Source of the DNA: Hymenobacter plasmatis
Lineage (GTDB): Bacteria > Bacteroidota > Bacteroidia > Cytophagales > Hymenobacteraceae
Assembly: GCF_020711255.1 (NCBI RefSeq)
Contig: NZ_JAJFAW010000017.1
Coordinates: 1 to 64,000, forward strand
Length of the DNA: 64,000 bases
Reading direction: 5' to 3'
Below the pieces are notes generated by a model, which was not told where the DNA came from, ran no database searches, and saw nothing but the letters and a program-made list of their open reading frames with translations. A program made the translations under genes and the position numbers. Position 1 is the stretch's first letter; each line of letters opens with the position of its first letter. Of the stretch, positions 16,770 through 25,023 are shown one piece after another.

Positions 16770-18740
16770 ATGAAGGCTTTTCTGACGCTGGTACTGGCAG
16801 TATTCTCCGTGGCGCTGCATGCGCAGCCGGCCCCGGCCGGAGCTGTTTATACTGATGCAGGGGGGCACTACCGGCTTACCTACCCGCCGGCCTGGAAACT
16901 GCGGAAAAATGTAAACGGTGTGGAGGCCACCTTCTACGCCGGCGAAGCCTTCCGCCCCACACCGGCCGTGGCCACCCTGACCATGCAGGTGCTGCCGTAT
17001 GCGCAGAAAGAACTGAGCCTGACCGTATACGGCGGGGAGGATTCGGTGTGGCGCAGCGTTCAACGGCTGCCTCAGTCCCAGGTCCTGCGCATCGACCAGC
17101 GCGACCTTGGGCGCTACAACGAAGTGCGCTACGACTACACCTACGCGGCTGCCCCGGCACCGGCGGGCCGCACGCACGTGGTGGGGCGCTGGGTGCGGCG
17201 CGGCGGCTACGAATTCCGGGTGGAGTACCGCGGAGAAGCCCGGCAAGACAGCGCCTACCTGGCGCAGGGGCAGCAGCTGGTAGATTCCTTTGGCTTTACC
17301 AACAACCCGCTGCCGGGCCGCCGCTACGCCGACCAAATCTGCGACAACAAGCTCTACGGCATCGCGGCCATGCGCTACCACAACGGCCAGTGGGAAGACG
17401 ACTGCCGCACCATCCACGAATTCTCGTCCAACCGGCTCACCGACGCCCCCATTATTCACCGGCAGGTGTTGCCCTTCCAGTCGTACGCGCTGGCCAAGGG
17501 GTTCGATAACTACCTGTATTCGGTGACCAAAGCGCCCACCGACACGCCCGAGCTGGTATACCGCTACAACCCGGCCACGCGCAAGGGCAACTACACCTCC
17601 TGGAAACTGCCGGCCCAGGGCCAGGACGTGTGCTGGATTTCGGCGGCCACCGACGAGCGGGGCGACCTCTACTTCATCACTTCCGATGCCAACAAGCTGG
17701 TAAAAGTCAGCCCCTACGACGGCAGCGTGAAGGTAATCTGGGCCACCGACCCGCTGCAGAAGGCACCGTTCTACCCGCTTATCGGGTACGAGAGTGCGGG
17801 CTCGCACGGCAACTTCTGCCTCGACGACGCCAACACCATGTACCTGGTATACAGCACTGACGGTGCGCTGATGAAAGTAAACCTGAGCACGCAGCAGCCC
17901 AACCCCGAGATGATGGCCTTGAGCGGCCTGCCCAAGCGCGGCGGATACAGCGACCTGCTGATGCAAAACGACGAGCGCGGCCAGCGCCGGATGTACCTGG
18001 CCGGGCCTACCGCCGTGTACAAAGTAGATTTGGCCCGCCGCCAGGCCACCCGGGTGCGCAAAGGCACCTACACCGATTTGGCGGGCTGCAACCTGTTTAG
18101 TGTTGTGCGCACCAAGGAAGCGCCCCCGGCGCCGCCCACTACCGCCTCCTGGCGCGGCCGGGTGCTGAACGCCACCACCTACCAGCCCCTGCCCCAGGCC
18201 CAGCTGCGCCTGGGGGAAGGGTTTGGCAAGGCGGTGCGCCTCTCGCCGCAAGGCACTTTCTCCTACCCCGCCAAAGCCGGCCTTACCTACAGCTACCGCG
18301 CCCAGCTGGCCGGCTACATCGTGGTGGATAGCACCTGGACGGCCGGCCCCGGCCCGTTTGTGCGCGATATTCTGCTCCGGCCGCTCAGCGTGGGCACCAC
18401 GGTTCAGCTCAACAATGTGCAGTTTGAGCAAGGCCAGGCCCTGCTGCTGCCCTCCTCGTTTGCGGCGCTCGACAAGCTGGTGAGCCTGATGTCGGAAAAC
18501 CCGGGGCTGACCATTGAGCTGCGCGGCCACACCGACAATGTGGGTCCGCCCGAGAAGAACGTGGTGCTCAGCGAGCAGCGGGTAAGCGCCGTGAAGGCCT
18601 ACCTCGTGGGCCACGGCATTGCGGAGGCGCGCATCACCGGCATCGGTTTTGGCGGGGCCCAGCCCATGGCCAGCAACAGCCAGGAGTTTACGCGCCGGCT
18701 CAACCGCCGGGTTGAGTTCCGGATAACGGGGCTGCAGTAG
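16770..18740 (+). CDS. Outer-membrane OmpA-family protein with long N-terminal domain
   Basis: A 656-residue exported protein. Signal peptide MKAFLTLVLAVFSVALHAQ (cleaved near 20). Residues about 30-175 form a PsbP/DUF-like beta domain (GGHYRLTYPPAWKLRKNVNG); residues about 185-450 have repeated Tyr/Asp-rich strands (YRYNPATRKGNYTSWKLP; LYFITSDANKLVKVSPYDGS) like a beta-propeller of NHL/SBP type; a carboxypeptidase-regulatory-like domain (about 465-535, GRVLNATTYQPLPQAQLRLG) follows; and the last 110 residues are an OmpA domain with LTIELRGHTDNVG and RRVEFRITG, which binds peptidoglycan. A TTG eight codons upstream (16746) is an alternative start, but the signal peptide favours 16770. Confidence 0.87.
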   Translation: MKAFLTLVLAVFSVALHAQPAPAGAVYTDAGGHYRLTYPPAWKLRKNVNGVEATFYAGEAFRPTPAVATLTMQVLPYAQKELSLTVYGGEDSVWRSVQRLPQSQVLRIDQRDLGRYNEVRYDYTYAAAPAPAGRTHVVGRWVRRGGYEFRVEYRGEARQDSAYLAQGQQLVDSFGFTNNPLPGRRYADQICDNKLYGIAAMRYHNGQWEDDCRTIHEFSSNRLTDAPIIHRQVLPFQSYALAKGFDNYLYSVTKAPTDTPELVYRYNPATRKGNYTSWKLPAQGQDVCWISAATDERGDLYFITSDANKLVKVSPYDGSVKVIWATDPLQKAPFYPLIGYESAGSHGNFCLDDANTMYLVYSTDGALMKVNLSTQQPNPEMMALSGLPKRGGYSDLLMQNDERGQRRMYLAGPTAVYKVDLARRQATRVRKGTYTDLAGCNLFSVVRTKEAPPAPPTTASWRGRVLNATTYQPLPQAQLRLGEGFGKAVRLSPQGTFSYPAKAGLTYSYRAQLAGYIVVDSTWTAGPGPFVRDILLRPLSVGTTVQLNNVQFEQGQALLLPSSFAALDKLVSLMSENPGLTIELRGHTDNVGPPEKNVVLSEQRVSAVKAYLVGHGIAEARITGIGFGGAQPMASNSQEFTRRLNRRVEFRITGLQ

Positions 18741-18792
18741 CCGGTAGCCCACGGGCGGTCGCAAACAAAGCCCTGCCGGCTGCGTTGTGCTG

Positions 18793-19242
18793 ATGATTAT
18801 GCACGTCACACTTCGCACCGCCGTGGCCCAGCCGCCGGCCCAGGTTATGGCTGGCTTTACCCGGGACCTGTTTGTGGCCCTGGCGCCGCCCTTTCCGCGG
18901 CTGCGGGTGCTGCGCTTCGACGGCTGCCGCACCGGCGACCGGGTAGAAATTGAGCTGAATACGCTGGTTGCCCGCCTGCCCTGGACCTCGCTCATTGTAG
19001 ACGACGGCCAACTGCCCGACGGCACCCTGTTCTTCGTGGACGAAGGCCAGCGCCTGCCCCCGCCACTGCGCTACTGGCGCCACCGCCACCTGATACAGCC
19101 CGGCCCAAATGGCAGCGTCATTGTCGATGCCCTGGAATACCGCACCGCCTCGCCCCTGCTCGATGCCCTGCTCTACCCCGCCATGTGGGCCCAGTTTGCC
19201 TGGCGCAAGCCCATTTACCGGCGGTGGTTTGGGAAGCGGTAG
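18793..19242 (+). CDS. SRPBCC-fold small protein
   Basis: A 149-residue protein (MIMHVTLRTAVAQPPAQVMA) with the length and pattern of SRPBCC/START-like ligand-binding proteins: an N-terminal strand followed by QVMAGFTRDLFVALAPPFP, a central strand series (GDRVEIELNTL, WTSLIVDDG) and a C-terminal helix (LLDALLYPAMWAQFAWRKPI). The segment YWRHRHLIQPGPNGSVIVDA fits the family's GxxTxVxD region. Ligand unknown. Start could also be GTG 18787 or ATG 18799. Its stop codon TAG abuts the stop codon of the convergent GNAT gene with no gap. Confidence 0.72.
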   Translation: MIMHVTLRTAVAQPPAQVMAGFTRDLFVALAPPFPRLRVLRFDGCRTGDRVEIELNTLVARLPWTSLIVDDGQLPDGTLFFVDEGQRLPPPLRYWRHRHLIQPGPNGSVIVDALEYRTASPLLDALLYPAMWAQFAWRKPIYRRWFGKR

Positions 19243-19707
19243 CTAGAGGTCGAGCACCATTTTGACGTCGGTGCGCTGGTACGGCGTGGGTGGCACCGGC
19301 ACGTGCCGGAAACCCAGCTTTTCGTAGAGCTTCAGCGCCGGAGTAAGCCGCGAATTCGACAGCAGCTCCACCTGGCGCGCGCCCAGCTGCCGGGCTTTGC
19401 TCAGAATGGCTTGGCCCAGCGCCCAGCCAATACCCAGCCCTTGCGCCCGCGGCGACACAGCCATTTTGGCCAGCTCATACACGCCGTCGTGCTCTTTGAT
19501 AAGGGCGCAGGTGCCCACCAGCTCGCCGCCGTAGCTGGCCATGAAAATGTGGCCGCCGGGGCCCAGAATGTAGCCTTCCGGGTCGTCGAGCATTTCGTTG
19601 TCGATGGGCTCGATGGCGAAGTACTGCGCAATCCACTCGTGGTTGAGGGCGCGAAAAGCCGGCTGGTGGGCCGGTTCGTAGTCGAGAATAAGCAGGTCGG
19701 GAGTCAT
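19243..19707 (-). CDS. GNAT-family N-acetyltransferase
   Basis: A 154-residue acetyltransferase starting MTPDLLILDYEPAHQPAFRA. The acetyl-CoA binding motif is VSPRAQGLGIGWALGQAILS (motif A, Q/RxxGxG/A), with KMA in the preceding strand and LYEKLGFRHVP near the C-terminus, the standard ending of GNAT enzymes. The acceptor substrate is unknown. The start at 19707 is preferred over 19725 because the first six residues (MPRSLA) lie outside the family's usual beginning. It is divergent from the rRNA methyltransferase at 19785. Confidence 0.9.
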   Translation of the reverse strand: MTPDLLILDYEPAHQPAFRALNHEWIAQYFAIEPIDNEMLDDPEGYILGPGGHIFMASYGGELVGTCALIKEHDGVYELAKMAVSPRAQGLGIGWALGQAILSKARQLGARQVELLSNSRLTPALKLYEKLGFRHVPVPPTPYQRTDVKMVLDL

Positions 19708-19769
19708 GGCGAGGGAACGGGGCACCTAGGGCCCAAATGGGAAAGGCAAAGTTCGCACAAGCCGGGCCG

Positions 19770-19777
19770 TACCTTTG
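19770..19777 (+). promoter_or_regulatory. Predicted -7 element of the rRNA methyltransferase gene
   Basis: TACCTTTG, perfect TAnnTTTG, seven bases before the ATG at 19785. The implied leader is only a few bases. This placement also argues against the longer reading starting at 19737. Confidence 0.55.
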
Positions 19778-19784
19778 CGGGACT

Positions 19785-20984
19785 ATGCTGAATCCTGCCA
19801 CCATCGTTCTCAAAAACGGAAAAGACCACTCCCTGCGCCGGCGCCACCCCTGGGTATTCTCGGGCGCCATTGCCCGCGTGAAGGGCGACACCCAGGAGGG
19901 CGACCCCGTGCGGGTCGAAGCCATCGACGGCGAATTGCTGGGCGTGGGCCACTTCTCGGGCGGCGGCTCCATTGCCGTGCGCATGCTGGATTTTGGCGTG
20001 AATGCCGTGCTGCCCAATGCCGAATACTGGCAGGCCAAGCTGGGCAATGCCTACCAGTTGCGGCAGCGCCTGCGCCTCACCGGCACGGCCGACACCAACG
20101 TGTTCCGCCTGGTGCACGCCGAGGGCGACGGCCTGCCCGGCCTGATTATCGATGTGTACGGTGACGTGGCCGTGGTGCAGGCCCACAGCGTGGGCATGTA
20201 CCGCGCCCGCCCCGAAATCGCGGCGGCCCTGCAGGTGGTATTCGGCGATAAGCTGCGCGCCATTTACGACAAGAGCGCCGAAACCGTGCCCGGCAACGCC
20301 GTGCCCGACGCCCAAAATGGCTACCTCTTCGGCGAAAGCACCGGCACCGAGCACCTGGTAAACGAAAACGGCCACCAGTTTGCCGTGGATTGGGAAACGG
20401 GCCAGAAAACCGGCTTTTTCATCGACCAGCGCGACAACCGCGCCCTGCTGGCCCGCTACTCGCCCGGCCGCAAGGTGCTCAACACGTTCTGCTACACCGG
20501 CGGCTTCTCGGTGTATGCCCTCGAAGCCGGCGCCGAGCTGGTGCACTCCGTCGATTCGAGCAAGAAAGCCATTGCCCTCACCGAGCGCAACGCCGAGCTC
20601 TCCAACCACGCCGACCGCCACGCCGCCTACCCCGACGACGTGCTGGGCTTCCTCAAAAACCACTCGGCCCAATACGACCTGCTCGTGCTCGACCCGCCCG
20701 CTTTTGCCAAGCACATGGGCGCCCGGCATGCCGCTCTCATGGGCTACAAGCGCCTGAACGCGGCCGGCATTGCGCACCTCGCGCCCGGCGGGCTGCTGTT
20801 CACCTTCAGTTGCTCGCAGGTGGTGAGTCCTGAGCTGTTCGAAGGTGCTGTACTGGCAGCGGCTATTGAAGCGGGCCGCCCGGCGCGCATCCTGCACCGC
20901 CTCACCCAGCCCGCCGACCACCCAGTGAGCTTGTTTCACCCGGAAGGGGCGTACTTGAAGGGCTTGGTGCTGGCGGTGGAATAG
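19785..20984 (+). CDS. Class I rRNA (cytosine-C5-)-methyltransferase, RlmI-like
   Basis: A 399-residue protein with an N-terminal PUA domain (HSLRRRHPWVFSGAIARVKG, about 10-80) and a C-terminal Rossmann methyltransferase domain. Motif X/I region is FFIDQRDNRALL followed by VLNTFCYTGGFSVYALEAGA; the acidic loop is VDSSKKAIALTERNAE; the catalytic region is LVLDPPAFAK (motif IV) and LFTFSCSQVVSPELF. This arrangement is that of RlmI (m5C1962 of 23S rRNA) and related YccW proteins. The exact target base is inferred from the family. Start at 19785 is supported by the promoter element and the N-terminal PUA fold. Confidence 0.9.
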   Translation: MLNPATIVLKNGKDHSLRRRHPWVFSGAIARVKGDTQEGDPVRVEAIDGELLGVGHFSGGGSIAVRMLDFGVNAVLPNAEYWQAKLGNAYQLRQRLRLTGTADTNVFRLVHAEGDGLPGLIIDVYGDVAVVQAHSVGMYRARPEIAAALQVVFGDKLRAIYDKSAETVPGNAVPDAQNGYLFGESTGTEHLVNENGHQFAVDWETGQKTGFFIDQRDNRALLARYSPGRKVLNTFCYTGGFSVYALEAGAELVHSVDSSKKAIALTERNAELSNHADRHAAYPDDVLGFLKNHSAQYDLLVLDPPAFAKHMGARHAALMGYKRLNAAGIAHLAPGGLLFTFSCSQVVSPELFEGAVLAAAIEAGRPARILHRLTQPADHPVSLFHPEGAYLKGLVLAVE

Positions 20985-21012
20985 CTTAGGCTCAACCTCT
21001 TTCGATAAGCAT

Positions 21013-21105
21013 ACGTCTGTCATGCTGACGAAGGAAGCATCTTATCGCCGCTGAACGAATTATTCGAGCGTGAGAAGATGCTTCCTTCGTCAGCATGACA
21101 GACGT
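21013..21105. repeat. Family A intergenic palindrome, copy A1
   Basis: Perfect 31-base arms (21013-21043 and 21075-21105) around a 31-base spacer. Each arm contains GTCATGCTGACGAAGGAAGC read towards the centre. It lies between the rRNA methyltransferase stop (20984) and crtD (21176). The same GTCATGCTGAG-like tip recurs at 61318, 59013, 50543 and 43882. Confidence 0.92.
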
Positions 21106-21175
21106 CGTTGTTTTGAATTCTATTCAGAACCCCATAACTCCTGAAGCTGTTGCTGCCTAAACCAATCCGCAACTT

Positions 21176-22687
21176 GTGAAGCAAGCCAAAGGCCGACGTG
21201 GGTCCTCCGTTTCTCTTAAACAACCCGTAGCCATCATCGGGGCCGGCATTGCCGGGCTGGCGACGGCGGTGCGCCTGGCCGTGGCCGGGCGGGCCGTCAC
21301 GGTGTTTGAGGCCAGCGGCACGTTTGGGGGCAAGATGCACCAGTTCAGTCTGCCGGGCGGGTATAGGTTCGATGCCGGGCCGTCGCTGTTTACGCTGCCG
21401 CAGTTGGTGGACGACCTTTTCCGTTTGGCCCACCGCGAGCCGGCCGAATACTTCCGCTACGAGCGGCTGGACCCCATCACCAACTACTTCTTTGCCGATG
21501 GCACCCGACTGACGGCTTGGGCTGACTCGGAAAAATTCGCGGCCGAAGTCGAGGAAAAGCTAGCTACTCCCGCTGCGGCGGTCACTCAGTTTCTGGCTCG
21601 CAGTGGCAAGGCGTACGATGCCACGGCGGGCACGTTCTTGCACAAGTCCCTGCACAAAGCCAAAACTTACCTGAGCACCGAAACGCTGAAGGCCGTGGCC
21701 GCGCTGCCGCAGCTGGGCCTGCTGGGCACCATGCACCAGCGCCACGCTCAGGCGTTTTCGGACCCGCGCCTGGTGCAGCTGTTCGACCGCTACGCGACCT
21801 ACAACGGCTCGGACCCCTACCAGGCGCCGGCCACGCTGAGCATGATACCGCACCTGGAGCACGGCATTGGCGCGTTTTATCCCGAAGGCGGCATTTATGC
21901 CATTGCCGAGAGCCTGGCCAACCTCGCTACCGAGTTTGGGGTGAAGTTTCGGTACAACGAGCCGGTGGAGGAGATTATCACCGCCGAAAGCCGGGTGACG
22001 GGCGTGCGCACGGCGCAGGATGTGTACGACTTTGGCCAGGTGGTGAGCAACATGGACGTGGTGCCCACCTACCGGCGCCTGCTGCCCCGGCAGCCCGCGC
22101 CGGAGCGCACGCTCGGCCAGCCGCGCTCTTCGTCGGCGCTGATTTTTTACTGGGGCATTGCCCGCGCATTTCCAGAGCTGGATTTGCACAACATCTTCTT
22201 TTCGGCCGACTACCAGCGCGAATTCCAGGCCATTTTTCAGGATAAAACCGTGGCCGACGACGTGACGGTGTACGTGAACGTGACGTCGAAGAAAACCCAC
22301 ACCGATGCTCCCGCCGGGCACGAAAACTGGTTTGTGATGGTGAACGTGCCCCACGACCAGGGCCAGGACTGGGATGCTCTCACCCAGAAAACCCGGCACG
22401 TGGTGCTGCGTAAGCTGAGCCAGGCCCTGGGCACCGAAATTGAGCCACTCATTGCCGCCGAGAAGGTGTGGACGCCCCCGGGCATCGCCGCCGATACCTC
22501 GTCGTTTGGCGGCGCGCTCTACGGTAGCTCGTCCAACAACGCGCTGGCAGCGTTCTTGCGGCACCCCAATTTTTCGGGGCGGCTGGAAGGATTGTACTTT
22601 TGCGGTGGCTCGGTGCATCCGGGCGGCGGCATTCCCTTGTGCCTGCTGTCGGCCAAAATTGTTTCGTCCTTAATTACTGAGGAATGA
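21176..22687 (+). CDS. crtD: Carotenoid 3,4-desaturase, CrtD-like (CrtI family)
   Basis: FAD-dependent oxidoreductase of the phytoene-desaturase family, 503 residues from a GTG start. N-terminal dinucleotide-binding motif is VAIIGAGIAGLATAVRLAVA with the acidic strand end VFEAS and GGKMHQF; the C-terminal FAD motif is GLYFCGGSVHPGGGIPLCLL. The segment LIFYWGIARAFPELDLHNIF is typical of the CrtD branch, and the direct neighbour is cruF, whose product (1'-hydroxy-carotenoid) is the substrate of CrtD in the flexixanthin/saproxanthin/myxol-type pathways. I therefore favour 1'-hydroxycarotenoid 3',4'-desaturase over phytoene desaturase (crtI). Its stop codon lies inside palindrome B1. Confidence 0.85.
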   Translation: MKQAKGRRGSSVSLKQPVAIIGAGIAGLATAVRLAVAGRAVTVFEASGTFGGKMHQFSLPGGYRFDAGPSLFTLPQLVDDLFRLAHREPAEYFRYERLDPITNYFFADGTRLTAWADSEKFAAEVEEKLATPAAAVTQFLARSGKAYDATAGTFLHKSLHKAKTYLSTETLKAVAALPQLGLLGTMHQRHAQAFSDPRLVQLFDRYATYNGSDPYQAPATLSMIPHLEHGIGAFYPEGGIYAIAESLANLATEFGVKFRYNEPVEEIITAESRVTGVRTAQDVYDFGQVVSNMDVVPTYRRLLPRQPAPERTLGQPRSSSALIFYWGIARAFPELDLHNIFFSADYQREFQAIFQDKTVADDVTVYVNVTSKKTHTDAPAGHENWFVMVNVPHDQGQDWDALTQKTRHVVLRKLSQALGTEIEPLIAAEKVWTPPGIAADTSSFGGALYGSSSNNALAAFLRHPNFSGRLEGLYFCGGSVHPGGGIPLCLLSAKIVSSLITEE

Positions 22688-22752
22688 AGACTGCGGAGTA
22701 AAGAATTGGTCGTTGGGCTAATTCCTCATGCCGCCTGCTTCACTCTTAATTC
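22682..22752. repeat. Family B palindrome, copy B1 (crtD/cruF junction)
   Basis: Arms GAATGAAGACTGCGGAGTAAAG and an imperfect complement CTTCACTCTTAATTC surround a 22-base core at 22703-22724 that is identical to the core at 49409-49430. The core has AATT-ended arms and the loop GGTCGTTGGGCT. The left arm contains the crtD stop codon (22685-22687) and the element ends seven bases before cruF. Confidence 0.82.
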
Positions 22753-22758
22753 AAATGC

Positions 22759-23421
22759 ATGGTTGATTACACCGAGCCGTTACCGGCCGTGACTCCCCGC
22801 CGGCTGCGCGTGGCCCAGGGCCTGGTCCTGCTGTTTCACATCACGGGCTTTGTGGGGCTGGCGTTTTCCAAAGACCCCAGCTTTTACCTGCGCTTTACGC
22901 CGCTCACGCTGCTGCTCACGGCGGTGTTGTTGATTGCTTTTCAGCCGGGCCGGACCCTCAGCTTTTGGGGGTTCTGCATCACGGTGAGCCTGCTGGGCTT
23001 TGCCGCCGAGGTCATTGGGGTCACCACGGGCAAGTTCTTCGGGCACTATTACTACGGCCACACGCTGGGCCTCCTGGTAATGGGCGTGCCGCTGGCCATT
23101 GGGCTGAATTGGCTGGTGCTAACGTACGTGTGCGGCACGCTGGCCCGCTACCTGCCGCTGCCCGAGCTTCCCCGCACCATACTGGCGGCCTTGCTCATGG
23201 TGGGCCTGGATATGTGCATGGAGCCCGTGGCCAGTACCTATGACTTTTGGCACTGGACGGCCAACGTCATTCCTTTCCAGAATTTTCGCGATTGGTTTAT
23301 TTTTTCTTGTCTGTTGCAGATGCTGTTCAACCGGGCGAACTTTACCAAGACCAACTCTTTGGTGCCACTGGTTTACCTTACGCAACTGTTGTTCTTTTTC
23401 CTTTTGGGTGCCATTCAGTAA
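22759..23421 (+). CDS. cruF: Carotenoid 1',2'-hydratase CruF-like membrane protein
   Basis: Integral membrane protein of 220 residues with about seven hydrophobic segments, matching the CruF/DUF422 carotenoid biosynthesis family. The signature region reads AEVIGVTTGKFFGHYYYGHT followed by LGLLVMGVPLAIGLNWLVL, with conserved Glu and Tyr residues, and MEPVASTYDFWHW further on. CruF adds water across the 1',2' double bond of the psi-end of gamma-carotene; CrtD next door would then desaturate the 3',4' bond. The two genes together indicate acyclic-end hydroxylated carotenoids of the Hymenobacter pigment type. No cyclase, ketolase or hydroxylase gene is in the window. Confidence 0.87.
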   Translation: MVDYTEPLPAVTPRRLRVAQGLVLLFHITGFVGLAFSKDPSFYLRFTPLTLLLTAVLLIAFQPGRTLSFWGFCITVSLLGFAAEVIGVTTGKFFGHYYYGHTLGLLVMGVPLAIGLNWLVLTYVCGTLARYLPLPELPRTILAALLMVGLDMCMEPVASTYDFWHWTANVIPFQNFRDWFIFSCLLQMLFNRANFTKTNSLVPLVYLTQLLFFFLLGAIQ

Positions 23422-23520
23422 TCGTTGCTGAACCTATCATCGTGTGTAGCGGCCCCTGCCCGCCACCGAACTAACGGGCTAGCTGCTTCGTTGGGACGAA
23501 CTCTTCTGCTTTTTCGCTTT

Positions 23521-24135
23521 ATGCCCAACATTACCCTTGCAGATGCTTCTTTGGAAGCGGCCCTGCCTATTTTCTACCAACACGGGCTGCAAGCCGCGCC
23601 CGACGCGCTGCTGGCCGAGGCCCTCTCCACCACGGTGGCCGAGTTGAACGCCCAGTACCCCCAGCGGGCTGGCTTGGTGCACCACGTCCTGCTGGCCGAC
23701 ATCGAGCGGCAGAAGCGGGAGCACCTCCAGCTTTACGCGCAATACCCGTCGGCGGTGGAGCGCCTTTACGGCCTGTTGCAGCTGGGGCTGCGTGATTTAT
23801 CCACCATTCCGGCGCAGTTCTACACGGAGCTACAAAGCGGCTTTCCCATGACCTGGAATGCGGCGATGGACCACTTGGCCACCTACTCGGCCCCGCAGCT
23901 CCAGCAGTTGCTGAACGACGGCATTCGCAACCGGCTGTTTCGCTCCGATATCAACATCAACCTGGTTAGCAAGATATTGATTGAGCAGATTAACCTGTTG
24001 CTCAACCCGCAGGTGTTTCCGCCCGACCGCTACAACATGGCCGAGGTGTTTCGCAGCATTTTCCTGTACTACATCCGCGGTATCTGCACCGATGCGGGCA
24101 CGCGCATTGCGGCCGAACACTTCGCCCGGCTCTAG
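23521..24135 (+). CDS. TetR-like transcriptional regulator
   Basis: A 204-residue protein starting MPNITLADASLEAALPIFYQ. The first 50 residues have the TetR arrangement (helix, FYQHGLQAAPDALLAEALS as helix-turn-helix, then AELNAQYPQRAGLVHHVLLA standing for the usual KxxLf-hf motif), followed by an all-helical C-terminal ligand domain. The DNA-binding motif is weak, so it may be a diverged TetR. It starts 99 bases after cruF and could be the last gene of that unit or independent; regulation of carotenoid genes is possible but unproven. The longer reading from 23425 has no support. Confidence 0.8.
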   Translation: MPNITLADASLEAALPIFYQHGLQAAPDALLAEALSTTVAELNAQYPQRAGLVHHVLLADIERQKREHLQLYAQYPSAVERLYGLLQLGLRDLSTIPAQFYTELQSGFPMTWNAAMDHLATYSAPQLQQLLNDGIRNRLFRSDININLVSKILIEQINLLLNPQVFPPDRYNMAEVFRSIFLYYIRGICTDAGTRIAAEHFARL

Positions 24136-24348
24136 CCCGGCCGGTTTCGGGGGCAGAAAACTGCTTCGGCAAGTACGGGTTTTCGTTTGCGTACTTATCC
24201 CGGCCTGCTGGCGCCCGTTTGTCATTCAGCCCCAAAAAGCCTTCTAACGTTCAAAGCCTTACTCAACAATACAGAAAGACCTGCGCTTGCTAAGAGCGCA
24301 CCCAATGGAGTCGGCCGGCCTTAACGTGGCGGCTGATGGGACGTAAAG

Positions 24349-24405
24349 AAAGCAGCGAGGCCCAAGCGACTAAACACGCCGGCCATCGCTGCTTTTTCAT
24401 TTTTC
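24349..24405 (+). terminator. Terminator-like hairpin upstream of the DUF892 gene
   Basis: Stem AAAGCAGCGAGGCC (24349-24362) with GGCC-A-TCGCTGCTTT (24381-24395), one bulged A, followed by TTTTTCATTTTT (from the 3' arm on). It lies 214 bases after the TetR-like stop and only about 20-30 bases before the ATG at 24425, so it is either a distant terminator or part of a leader or short RNA. Confidence 0.65.
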
Positions 24406-24424
24406 CCACTCCATTCCGTCTGTT

Positions 24425-24922
24425 ATGTTGTTCGATAAACTGGAAACCCTCGATGACCTGTTTGAGCTGCAGCTCAAGGACCTGTATAGCGCCGAAAACC
24501 AACTGGTGAAGGCCATGCCCAAAATGGCCGAGAAAGCCAAGGACGGCCGCCTGCGCGCGGGCTTTGAGCGCCACTTGCGCGAAACCGAAAAGCAAGTGGA
24601 GCGCTTGGAGCGCATTGGCAAATCCCTACACCTGGACCTGGACAGCCACACCTGCAAGGCCATGGCCGGCCTCATTGCCGAAGGCCAGGAAACGATGTCG
24701 GAGCGCGCCACCGATGAAGTGATGGACGCCGCCCTTATTGCCGCCGCACAGCGCATCGAGCACTACGAGATTTCGGGCTACGGCACGGCCGCCCACTACG
24801 CCGAGCGCCTGGGCCACAACGAAGCCGCCAACCTGCTGCGCCAAACCCTGGAAGAAGAGCAGCTCACCGACACCAAGCTCAACGAGCTGGCCAAAAACTA
24901 CCTCAACGCCAAGGCCATGTAG
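24425..24922 (+). CDS. DUF892 (YciE/YciF) ferritin-like protein
   Basis: A 165-residue all-helical protein with the DUF892 pattern: LDDLFELQLKDLYSAENQLV, KAMPKMAEKAKDGRLRAGFE, ETEKQVERLERIG, DAALIAAAQRIEHYEISGYG and LLRQTLEEEQLTDTKLNELA. The Glu/His residues in these helices form the di-iron-type site seen in YciF structures. Members are induced by osmotic or oxidative stress in enterobacteria. The start at 24425 follows a strong hairpin ending near 24405, which may regulate it. A long convergent hairpin follows at 24941-25000. Confidence 0.95.
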   Translation: MLFDKLETLDDLFELQLKDLYSAENQLVKAMPKMAEKAKDGRLRAGFERHLRETEKQVERLERIGKSLHLDLDSHTCKAMAGLIAEGQETMSERATDEVMDAALIAAAQRIEHYEISGYGTAAHYAERLGHNEAANLLRQTLEEEQLTDTKLNELAKNYLNAKAM

Positions 24923-24940
24923 CCTGGCTCAATAACGCCT

Positions 24941-25000
24941 AACGCGCCCCCGCCCGGCTGCGCCCCTGATACTAAGGGCGCGGCCGGACGGGGGCGCGTT
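24941..25000. terminator. Long GC-rich hairpin between convergent genes
   Basis: A 25-base stem (24941-24965 with 24976-25000) with one C-A mismatch and one G-U pair in RNA, loop of 10 bases. The arms begin AACGCGCCCCCG and end CGGGGGCGCGTT. It lies 19 bases after the DUF892 stop and 24 bases from the stop of the minus-strand gene at 25024, so it probably terminates both, although the T run is short. Confidence 0.7.
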
Positions 25001-25023
25001 TCGTGTTGAAAGGATTTTAGCGG

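Noticed and set aside
16650..19025. A 791-codon antisense frame opposite the OmpA-family gene
   Set aside because: No motif or signal, composition follows the sense strand; the sense gene has clear domains.
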